Below are positions 49,801 through 56,123 of a stretch of DNA of 64,000 nt, one piece after another. The stretch's first letter is position 1; every line of letters begins with the position of its first letter. Both the position numbers and the translations under genes were made by a program. The notes below the pieces were generated by a model. That model made no database searches. It saw only the letters and a program-made list of their open reading frames with translations, and had not been told where the DNA came from. This DNA comes from Bacteroidales bacterium (GTDB taxonomy: Bacteria; Bacteroidota; Bacteroidia; Bacteroidales; Muribaculaceae): positions 1 to 64,000 of the forward strand of contig SUXH01000008.1 of NCBI GenBank assembly GCA_015061055.1, read 5' to 3'.

Positions 49801-51137
49801 TCGATTAATTCTTCAGTTCCCTTAACCAATTTGGTATAGATGGGTTCCGATTCAAGAGCGGCTTTCTTGTCAATAGTACTCTTACCATTGAACAATTGGA
49901 CTTCGTAGTCGAATTTCAGTGTGTCAGGTTCAAGACCTAATCCCCCTATATGCCACACTTCACGCCAAGCTATAGCCATATCGCTACGCAAGAACTTCTT
50001 ACGTGCGGCAAGTTCAGAGAATGTAGGTGTTGTTATTGTAGGATTACGGAAATTGTACAAGCCACTCAAATCAAGACTATCTCGTACCGATTCTTTCCCC
50101 CAAAGAGTCAACAATTCTTCATTTTCTTCCTTCTCCTTCTCTTTTTCAGGTTCCTTCTCTTGCTCTACTTGTTCAACAGGTTCAGGTTCTTCCTCTCCTC
50201 CTATGTCTGTCTTAAATTTGAAAGGTAGGTACGTACTCTTTCCATTGTTTTCTATCATCACATAAGATAGAGTTCCTGTTGCTTTGGGAAGAGCTGTAAC
50301 CTGAGCTAAATATGTTCTATCGGCATAGAAATTACTTGTAACCACCTGTGTAGGTATAACACACATATTGGCCAACAGACCTTTGGACTGATAAACTATA
50401 GGGTTGCGATCCATAGCCACATCAGGTTGCTGACTTGGTAACAACTCTACTATTTTAATATCGTAAGTATAGCTCGCAGATGCACCACAAGCAATAAGAG
50501 GCATTGTCCACGTGAATTGAGCGTTCAGCGGGTCAACTTGAGCCACCGATCCCTCGCCCATCACATTTAACATTGGAGTCAGAAATTGAGGTGCCTGTGC
50601 CTTGTAACACACTTGGAATGTACACATTCCACCCTCAGGATTACTTACCACCACAGGCGTAGATAGTGGCGGATTGTTCCAACGATAAGCAGTAACTTTA
50701 CTACGATATGTACCTTCGGGAAGTAATCCGAAAGAACCACTTTTGTAATCATCAAAAAGATTTGGCGGACACTGGATTTCACTCGCTGGTATATGATCGA
50801 AAAGTTTCTTCATCTCCACCGAATTGAGCGTATAAGCCGAATTCGCTTGGATAACAAAAGGAGCTTTAGGCTGATATTTGGCAGGTGTAGATATTGCCAA
50901 ATCGGATGAAGGAGATATTTGCTCCAACTGAATTCCTAAATACACCTGTTGCACATCGGGCGTAGTATTAGTCAATGTGATGGTAAAATATTTGCCAGGG
51001 TCAGACAAATACAACAACACTTGCGGTGGTAACACCTGTTGTGTCGGGGTCAATGTTACAATTACTTCCTGAGCCAAAGCACAGAAAATACCGACGAACC
51101 ACGTTGCTAAGAATGCTATTGATCTATATTTTTTCAT
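43833..51137 (-). CDS. Giant (2,434-residue) secreted surface protein
   Basis: This is by far the largest gene here. A signal peptide (cleavage near ALAQ) is followed by a beta-rich region at about 24-310 (LLPEGTYRSKVTAYRW, FTWTMP) that resembles the start of large Bacteroidota proteins sometimes labelled TANFOR-domain; I could not confirm that. A Glu/Pro/Lys-rich linker lies near 314-345. The middle is long and beta-rich. A helical stretch with a Lys/Asn/Asp linker lies near 1390-1450, then a glycine-rich segment (YGGVMMGASAWGYIDIDLG), then beta-rich repeats to the end, with a WKLTAYDGYYHTGYRGSQ strand. There is no membrane helix and no type IX-like C-terminus. It is 11 bases from the barrel gene upstream. 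Function unknown. Confidence 0.8.
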   Translation of the reverse strand: MKKYRSIAFLATWFVGIFCALAQEVIVTLTPTQQVLPPQVLLYLSDPGKYFTITLTNTTPDVQQVYLGIQLEQISPSSDLAISTPAKYQPKAPFVIQANSAYTLNSVEMKKLFDHIPASEIQCPPNLFDDYKSGSFGLLPEGTYRSKVTAYRWNNPPLSTPVVVSNPEGGMCTFQVCYKAQAPQFLTPMLNVMGEGSVAQVDPLNAQFTWTMPLIACGASASYTYDIKIVELLPSQQPDVAMDRNPIVYQSKGLLANMCVIPTQVVTSNFYADRTYLAQVTALPKATGTLSYVMIENNGKSTYLPFKFKTDIGGEEEPEPVEQVEQEKEPEKEKEKEENEELLTLWGKESVRDSLDLSGLYNFRNPTITTPTFSELAARKKFLRSDMAIAWREVWHIGGLGLEPDTLKFDYEVQLFNGKSTIDKKAALESEPIYTKLVKGTEELIDTIHWDLVKDKVQEKDYLVLRVKPICTNHDSVTFHMDSLNVVDFALVESLTKKYFQCSNMVDIENETPTTAKADDLKGKTIAIGEYQLTIDEIKAGKKADTWEGKGKVEWNPLGTTVMVCVKFEDLKINTDLVVFGGTAQSYSNDPKSNNDIVEGLFSDWGIDNLIGDTGIPYANELQSAATNGVKSIAEKIDLSKYYEYVVLGQNVWNAIGNQDIDELYMPIALPESMTSESPVNVQITTMKFAATHATMDLIGEFVLPDCDVLQDQILVFGAPRICISPDRILPESGTLALLSDLTLTDPDSDFECKFKAPKDVIYPADGCYVSWHADKFEMLGIDVDMKIPGLKKDVDGVVQDECPVFNIKTSISDWEDWMVDNISIDPFQAEDLPGWTFTAQNIVYDHSLYRNSAHMGKFPAKYDKTRTLISGQINTWQGLYIKEIGVKMPKSLEFGTSGDKRLSIAAKNMFFDDSGATLEIGAESILSAKTGKAGGWAFSLDKVHATFIQNDFNECGFSGKFDVPLLDGQLGYACQIFKVNDLKNSAAGNYAYVFKVQQVNKLNLDFLLGTAEFDENLTYMLVEAVPEKTELKTRVELLLTGDLSIGGDAMKSKMSSLPLDFDLPGIHFSKMRLANCPVWESQFDDIKELQAKKDTKKTLVTLYEGKEFVVKNQLYFNTGRWSLASMAKKLGPFEFSIDKYDFDYKSEVLSASVEGTVKLLEGVDISATAGLTIKARLSGVTAVAKNFDFSKISFKYEGTQFDKAAFTSSFAGMKLNGELVASDDAKYGKGYKGSIDFTMPGDLFTATATGGYYKLEDYRWGYFLASVGSATGIQIPPIAITDISAGFYFNCIRKSATEVEPQNGIIGVVAGMGIASSAGKDVMGGNFEMTIVYDKKNKRLTTFMLTGKLSAVSGMINSKATIVYQEDDIDKYFALNITADAKADGIGGISEKMTALSNELSEMQTTLNAKMEKVVSNASGGLAGAFDDQSKSKADKNTNAKTPEKPKVGEASISLDLRITMKEKGKKLDKVKWHLYLGQPDEDLRCKFILVDFKSKIVSVNVGANAYLCVGNELPNNGELPPIPATIRNFLDGSTKGSGVESADISKANNARTAALKDFQAQVYGGVMMGASAWGYIDIDLGLFYGNMGALAGFDVSLRKIGNTQCMNLPRTPGFNGWYAEGQLYAYLYAKFGIYINLGFWDKKIDIIDAGIGGVLRLGLPNPTYFTGEARVKLNLLAGLVKINRKFEFECGDRCDIFYGNALDNFKLFGDCSVGDTIQSKGWNRDNQINPKFYIPVTVNTEAPIKEHFRVLDETELNRLAADFNGDKEKLKAQASRTFVFNMNNVVLIDEYSMSTQNLKYPDRSFGFSYKGNNRFQHQVDMPQLNPNKYYRMRVVGWAKEIERGQEVDPLKWNEKKKKYENVAWQQTKTFFFCTGPSETIEDCPEDIQKYVAIAYPSYCNQLKPEKDFEAYTYDVRSPNIAFFSDISKYAFKKGKLRWKLEEYMSGDWRSVEEKDAYWIVTDSTCNLTISGGQFDSKIYNQSDYRLQLNYVVTKTNLTYKYQDNPKTGKPERVLTKEIITETTNIADWKLTAYDGYYHTGYRGSQVNYEKPFVGIRLNSVTMKTSAPNVNARGLSYYRKYMATDGVNPLRYQDPYTYIAYMSNYGLVGGWTLSNKRLAVNATTAQSLIYHDRGGVYEGAYKTSYGSVSDYNKVKALSIYDGSQWKKDCLYPLPVMTDSKYNYAIGGRERAYKLNLSGKDDKSRAKYLIQDIYAVYSAVDKFDSKLRYELQCFMALSGGDYSNWAANQIEYLMETNTGVYFTSTSDLNSDVRIEMPYYQLGILWGSQFNNKGDRKQATMWSSYDDLPKSWSRPQEERSEDILLGLVGNYPTRLVDIEYNQVITGKNSQGKYTYGTRGGYLDFIPRWGNITQIKVTYYRVNAYNFKKTEYTVSDRVYLNMGPCNARYSYTINNPSDVLSNSSKKNVNNYLYRNN

Positions 51138-51148
51138 ATCTGACTGCT

Positions 51149-52873
51149 TTAATATTTTAACTCTTCATTTTTTACTTTGCGTTTGATAGCAAGCAAGGTG
51201 AATGTATATGTATAGTTGAGACTGACCGTTATATCGGTACAATCAAGTCCACTTTGGGTTTGAGTAATGTTCACATCTCCATACTTGTTGAATGCTGCAC
51301 TGGCTGAGAACAAATGCACTTTTTTAAGATTAAAACTAGCTGAAAAATCAGCTCCAAGAGAGAGGCTTTTCGATTGTCTTTCTACTTCATTGTAGCAAAG
51401 AGAAACTGTTGCAGAAAGACTTAGATTCTTTTCTTTCAAAAAAGAACGGCTTGTACCAAGAGATGCTACATCACTTATGTATTTACTATTGAATCCTTTG
51501 GATTCTTGATGGCTATATGTTAAGGTAAAATCAGTTTCAATGGGTTTTACATCAATATTATAAGAAAGGCCAAATGCTGAGGTTTTAACATCACTCTCTC
51601 CGGCAGAAAACTTGTTAAGGTCTTTATTCTGAGTAAGGTTGGCCGAAAGACTGATATTATGTCCTAAATTTTCAGTTTCATGAAAATAAGAAGGAGTTAA
51701 GCTATAACTCGACATAATACGATGGACTCGTGTTGTGTCATTAATCACACGCGTTCCGTCTTTTTGAGTTTGTAGATATCCATTATATCCTGCTGTTATA
51801 TTGAATTGTTTGCCTAAACGCATACTTGCATTGGCAGCATAAATATAACCACAAGTTGTATAGAGTTGCTTCTTGGATAAATTATCTTCCTGTCCTGAGA
51901 ATGTACCAGAAAATGACACCTTATTAAATAGAGTGGTACCAAGGGTAATACCCAAGCTATGATAGTTATTTGACATATAATAGGTTCCAAGTGACGTGTA
52001 ATCGGGCTGTATCATACGGTAGCTGATAGAAGCATTCACTCCCTTTATATTTATATTGGCATTAAGGTCTCCTGCAAATCGCATTAACGAACTGTATTTA
52101 ACATCAAAGACGTCATCAAAATCTGTCTTAACAGGAACATTATTGGCACGTGTGTCGGTATTAAAAACTGAAGTGGCTGCATTAGCTGTTAATGACAACC
52201 AATTGAAAGGAGTTACACAGCCCTTTATTCCCACCACAAGATTTTCTTGAGGCGAAACTTGTTGCTGCCACAACTCATCGATAGAATTTATGCAGTCGTA
52301 AGCACGAAGCATATATAGGTCTACGTAATTCTTTCCTGAACCATAACCAACCTTAAATCCCCATCCCATACGTTTATATTGTGGAGTACGAGCGTATGGA
52401 TCGGTAGGATCAGCATTGATAGCATTGCGTAAACGTCCGTAGAATAAGCCCGCACGTACTTTGTCACTCGAGTACTCAAGCCCAATCCCATTGAACGACA
52501 TATTCATTACATAGGTACTCATAGCCATTGATGATTCGCCAAAATACCCTGTCCAATTCTTATAACTCGGATTGAGATTGAAAGAAATCTGCGGATAATT
52601 AAAACTTAGATTATCGTTGCTATAATATAAGGAGAACGGCATATTGAATCCATACAAACTGATATTCAGATTTGCATATACTGTATTGCTGAGAGGCGAT
52701 CCATAACTGTTCCCTACTGATGAATAACGATAGGTATTTTGAGTCCCTATTGCCCCCGATATAATCAAAGGATCACTTTTTGCTATCTCTGAAATGTTTT
52801 GAGAAAACATTATATTGGACAACAAAACAGAAACAATTAATGCTGCTAGCTTTTTTTTAGAACTCATAAACAT
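51149..52873 (-). CDS. Probable outer-membrane beta-barrel of the surface cluster
   Basis: This 574-residue protein has a signal peptide (cleavage near MFSQ), a short soluble lead, and then long alternating strands typical of a barrel, such as SPLSNTVYANLNISLYGF, LSLGADFSASFNL and ITVSLNYTYTFTLLAI. About 20-24 strands fit the length. It is larger than PorP/SprF proteins of type IX systems and lacks a TonB plug, so neither label is used. Its place between the type IX-like protein and the giant protein suggests it anchors or exports them. An ATG two codons in is an alternative start. Confidence 0.75.
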   Translation of the reverse strand: MFMSSKKKLAALIVSVLLSNIMFSQNISEIAKSDPLIISGAIGTQNTYRYSSVGNSYGSPLSNTVYANLNISLYGFNMPFSLYYSNDNLSFNYPQISFNLNPSYKNWTGYFGESSMAMSTYVMNMSFNGIGLEYSSDKVRAGLFYGRLRNAINADPTDPYARTPQYKRMGWGFKVGYGSGKNYVDLYMLRAYDCINSIDELWQQQVSPQENLVVGIKGCVTPFNWLSLTANAATSVFNTDTRANNVPVKTDFDDVFDVKYSSLMRFAGDLNANINIKGVNASISYRMIQPDYTSLGTYYMSNNYHSLGITLGTTLFNKVSFSGTFSGQEDNLSKKQLYTTCGYIYAANASMRLGKQFNITAGYNGYLQTQKDGTRVINDTTRVHRIMSSYSLTPSYFHETENLGHNISLSANLTQNKDLNKFSAGESDVKTSAFGLSYNIDVKPIETDFTLTYSHQESKGFNSKYISDVASLGTSRSFLKEKNLSLSATVSLCYNEVERQSKSLSLGADFSASFNLKKVHLFSASAAFNKYGDVNITQTQSGLDCTDITVSLNYTYTFTLLAIKRKVKNEELKY

Positions 52874-52893
52874 ATCGAATTAATGTTTAAAAT

Positions 52894-52925
52894 TGTGTAT
52901 TGTGCAACTTGTTGCACAATACACA
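52894..52925. promoter_or_regulatory. Perfect 15-base inverted repeat between operon genes
   Basis: TGTGTATTGTGCAAC at 52894-52908 is complementary to GTTGCACAATACACA at 52911-52925, with only TT between the arms. It fills half of the 65-base gap after the 955-residue gene. It could form an mRNA hairpin that attenuates or stabilises the transcript, or act as an operator. No U run follows on the minus strand, so it is not a classic terminator. Confidence 0.7.
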
Positions 52926-52938
52926 TAAATACATATGA

Positions 52939-55806
52939 CTATTTTTTAATCACTTTCTTTACAACAACTTGACCATTTTCAATAGTTTTAACGATGTAAA
53001 CTCCGCTTGAAACATTACCTTCCACAATGCGTCCGTTCAAGTCATAATAAGTTTCATCACTATTTTCATCTTGTGAAACTATTGAGATGCTTGAAATTGC
53101 ACCACTTGCAAATGAGACAGGCGACTTCAATGAACCAAGCTTTTGTGTATACGTTACTTTCGTATCTAATTCAATAAATTCGTTAGTAAGCTCATTATGT
53201 AAACGGAATGTAACTATTTCTCCGGCTTTACCGGCTACATTAATCATCATTTTACCATCTTTCACAACTCTACCCATACCACGACATTCTCCGTCAACAA
53301 ATGCTCCAATAGTATAATCTTCAGGATTATCAAGATCGGCTATTTGTGCTACAATAGCCATATTATCAGCAAATTGTCGTGCATCATATTGCCATACACT
53401 ATTATTTTTGTTCACTGACATTTCCTTAGTTGAAAGAGATTTTAAACCGTATAGATTATATGTTTGGTTACTGAAATCCGGCATAAAATCAAATGAGAAT
53501 GTATTTGGCGCATCAGAACTATTATAATAGAGGTAGCCTTTACCTGCTTCTAGAACAAAGTCAGCTCCAACCCAAACACCTTCGTTATATTCTGCAAAAT
53601 TTGTTTTACCTATGATTAAGTCACCTTCATTTGGAGTATTCATTACAGAGTTAAGATCTTCAAGTGTCATATCCCACTCGTTGGTATAGCCAATCCAAGT
53701 ATAACCGGGTTGCAATTGTTTACTTTGATTACGATCCCAATATGGTTTTGCTGATGCAAATATGCAATTTGAAGCATCTTCATAGGTGGCTTTAATCTTA
53801 TACATACCAGTACTTGGAGATAGAGATGTTATGCGTCCTAAGAATCCATATACCGGATCGTTGTATAGAAGGTCGGTTTGAGAACGAACCTCAATCACAC
53901 GATTATTTTCATCAATATTTAGATTATCAAGATAGCCGCCTCCATTATTCAACAAGCTGATTTCTGATGGTGCATAAATCCAGTCCCAACCATTGTTATT
54001 GAAAGTGATTTCAGCAGGAATTTCAATGTAGCAAACAGTCTCGCCTTCACGTGGCATATATTGACCATTGTAAAGCACACGTAATTCAGCCGATCCTGTA
54101 CCGGTACCACGAATGTTCCAAACGAAACCTTTTCCTCCATCAGCCGATGAATAAGTTGGTACACCAAAACCAATAGGTTCTTGGTGACTGATAAATTCAA
54201 GTTCTACTAGACTTGGATCAAAATCGTCGCCTGTCACTGTTAGCTCAAACTCTGTATCTTTATATTTAGATATTGTTAATTGATCTGGGAAGGTAATATT
54301 TACTGGAGTTGTTACAATGACCTTTACTTCAACAGAAACATCCTTATTTAATACAGATGTTACTATCAAAGTAAACGTTCCATTTTTTATAGCATATTCG
54401 TTAACAATTGCATTTGCTGTTTCTTCATCGGCGGGAGTGATTGTATAGCTTTCTCCTTCGTCGTTTTCTGGTCTAATCTCAATTTGTGAACGAAGTACAT
54501 CGTAGGCATTTGTGTTTATTTCCACATAAATTTCTTCAGGTGCAATAATTTCGGTAATAACAATAGTTACTTCACTCTTAACTTCCTCATTATCAGCAGA
54601 CACCACAAATACAGTGTATTTTCCTGCCATACAAGCAACGTTTTCAACGATAGCATCAGAAGCCTCGGCAGGAATTTCAAGGTAGAACGCCTTATTATTA
54701 GCATCTTCCGGACCAACAGTTACATAAGGAGTTACCAAATCCAAAATATTATCCTCTATTTTGGCTTGGAATGTTTGTTGTGAAACTCGTAAATATTCAA
54801 CCGGAGCATATACCTCTACTTGAATTGTAGTGAATATTTCAGGGTCATACTCCGATACGATTTTAACTGTGAAAGTACCACCTTTTAACGCAACACCATC
54901 ATTATCAAAAATTTCGTCCTCTTCAGTTTCAAATGTGTAATTCTTGTTTGAAGCGTCAGCTGGTTCTATTACAATTGCATTACGAAGTTCTTCAATTTCG
55001 TATATGTTTTCACCTTTGTTCATTTTTACAGTTTGCAATGAACATGATATGCCTGTAACAGGAGTAATTTCTTCTTCTATTATAATAACAGTCTCTCCTG
55101 AACATAATTGACCATAATCTGTAACACTGATTGACAACATCGCGTTTTCACCGGTATTTTCTAATGAACCTGGTAACAATGTAGTTTGTGTTGCGGTCAA
55201 AATATTGTTACTGTCAATAGTAAATGTACTAAAACCTCCACCTGTTGGAGCCATCCATTCATAATTTAAGATTGTTTCAATCGTTGATTCGCCCAATGGT
55301 TCATATTCAACAGGTGAATCATTTCCTCCATAAGTAAAGCTGATATGCTCACTCAAATCAATCTTATTTGGGAATTTTGTAACAATGTTAATTGGATTTG
55401 TGATACTAACTCCTGTAGGTTTGTCAATATTAAGCACAAAAGGCACTTCATTTACTGTTTCACCAGTAAATGTAGCTTGTTTTGTACAACTAAAAACAAT
55501 GCCTGAGTTACGATCAAATACCTTGAATGTGATTTCTTTATTAACATCGTCATCATTACCCCACACACGCAATTGGTATAAATTGCCATTTTGTGTGTAA
55601 ATTGTGGCTTCTGTCGCAGTTCCACGACAATCGCCATCAATAAAGGCAGCTACCTCAACCGAAGTTGAAGGCTGTCCATTAACTTTAACTTGCACATAAA
55701 TCGGAGTTTCTGAAGGATATTCACTTTCCGATGGTGCAGTCCAATTCTGCGCTTGTATTGCCACTGTTGACAATAAGACAAACATTGAAAGTAACGCTTT
55801 TTTCAT
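52939..55806 (-). CDS. Secreted Ig-repeat protein with type IX-like C-terminus
   Basis: This 955-residue protein has a signal peptide (cleavage near AIQAQ). An N-terminal module at about 22-128 contains AAFIDGDCRG. Three tandem Ig-like repeats follow at about 249-334, 335-421 and 422-501, each with an I-x-P-x-D or E-N-x-x-Y stretch and a GTFTV/GKYTV/GTFTL strand. A second copy of the first module lies at about 803-902 with GAFVDGECRG at 834-843. The C-terminal 40 residues (YYDLNGRIVEG, SSGVYIVKT, VVVKKVIKK) match the type A sorting domain of type IX secretion cargo. It heads the eight-gene run and faces a regulator gene. Confidence 0.85.
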   Translation of the reverse strand: MKKALLSMFVLLSTVAIQAQNWTAPSESEYPSETPIYVQVKVNGQPSTSVEVAAFIDGDCRGTATEATIYTQNGNLYQLRVWGNDDDVNKEITFKVFDRNSGIVFSCTKQATFTGETVNEVPFVLNIDKPTGVSITNPINIVTKFPNKIDLSEHISFTYGGNDSPVEYEPLGESTIETILNYEWMAPTGGGFSTFTIDSNNILTATQTTLLPGSLENTGENAMLSISVTDYGQLCSGETVIIIEEEITPVTGISCSLQTVKMNKGENIYEIEELRNAIVIEPADASNKNYTFETEEDEIFDNDGVALKGGTFTVKIVSEYDPEIFTTIQVEVYAPVEYLRVSQQTFQAKIEDNILDLVTPYVTVGPEDANNKAFYLEIPAEASDAIVENVACMAGKYTVFVVSADNEEVKSEVTIVITEIIAPEEIYVEINTNAYDVLRSQIEIRPENDEGESYTITPADEETANAIVNEYAIKNGTFTLIVTSVLNKDVSVEVKVIVTTPVNITFPDQLTISKYKDTEFELTVTGDDFDPSLVELEFISHQEPIGFGVPTYSSADGGKGFVWNIRGTGTGSAELRVLYNGQYMPREGETVCYIEIPAEITFNNNGWDWIYAPSEISLLNNGGGYLDNLNIDENNRVIEVRSQTDLLYNDPVYGFLGRITSLSPSTGMYKIKATYEDASNCIFASAKPYWDRNQSKQLQPGYTWIGYTNEWDMTLEDLNSVMNTPNEGDLIIGKTNFAEYNEGVWVGADFVLEAGKGYLYYNSSDAPNTFSFDFMPDFSNQTYNLYGLKSLSTKEMSVNKNNSVWQYDARQFADNMAIVAQIADLDNPEDYTIGAFVDGECRGMGRVVKDGKMMINVAGKAGEIVTFRLHNELTNEFIELDTKVTYTQKLGSLKSPVSFASGAISSISIVSQDENSDETYYDLNGRIVEGNVSSGVYIVKTIENGQVVVKKVIKK

Positions 55807-56123
55807 AAGTAAATTCTTTTGATTTATGTTGATATTTTGATTTTACTTGTTTTATGCAAAATTATATCAATCACTAAGGTATAGAATTATCCTATTCAGC
55901 CTTTTATTTATCATTTTTTGACATTTTCACAATAGTATTTTTATCTTAAACAGACATTTCATAAATTTAATTAACTGATATACAAGTTATTTAAATGATA
56001 AATAACAATCTTATACTATTGTAAAAATAGTATGCAAAGTATTTCTTATTAATATATTTTTGTGCTAAATTTGTCTACGAAATTCAATGGAACAATAAGT
56101 ATCACAATATATACAATACATTA
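55807..56123. promoter_or_regulatory. Divergent regulatory region with ATAGTAT repeats
   Basis: This 317-base gap separates the surface cluster from its likely regulator. TAATTTTG on the minus strand (55864 down to 55857) and TAAATTTG on the plus strand (56066-56073) are -7-box matches, each about 47-50 bases before the respective gene. The heptamer ATAGTAT occurs at 55932-55938 and 56027-56033, and in inverse orientation (ATACTAT) at 56013-56019. The last two form a dyad with a seven-base spacer, just upstream of the regulator promoter. These are candidate binding sites for the AraC-type domain of the regulator. Confidence 0.5.

Noticed and set aside
46726-50265. Several plus-strand frames of 60-114 codons opposite the giant gene
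   Set aside because: They are antisense shadows of a continuous 2,434-codon frame and have no protein-like features.
51149-52873. PorP/SprF type IX barrel
   Set aside because: The protein is 574 residues, far longer than the roughly 300 residues of that family, and I see no specific family motif.
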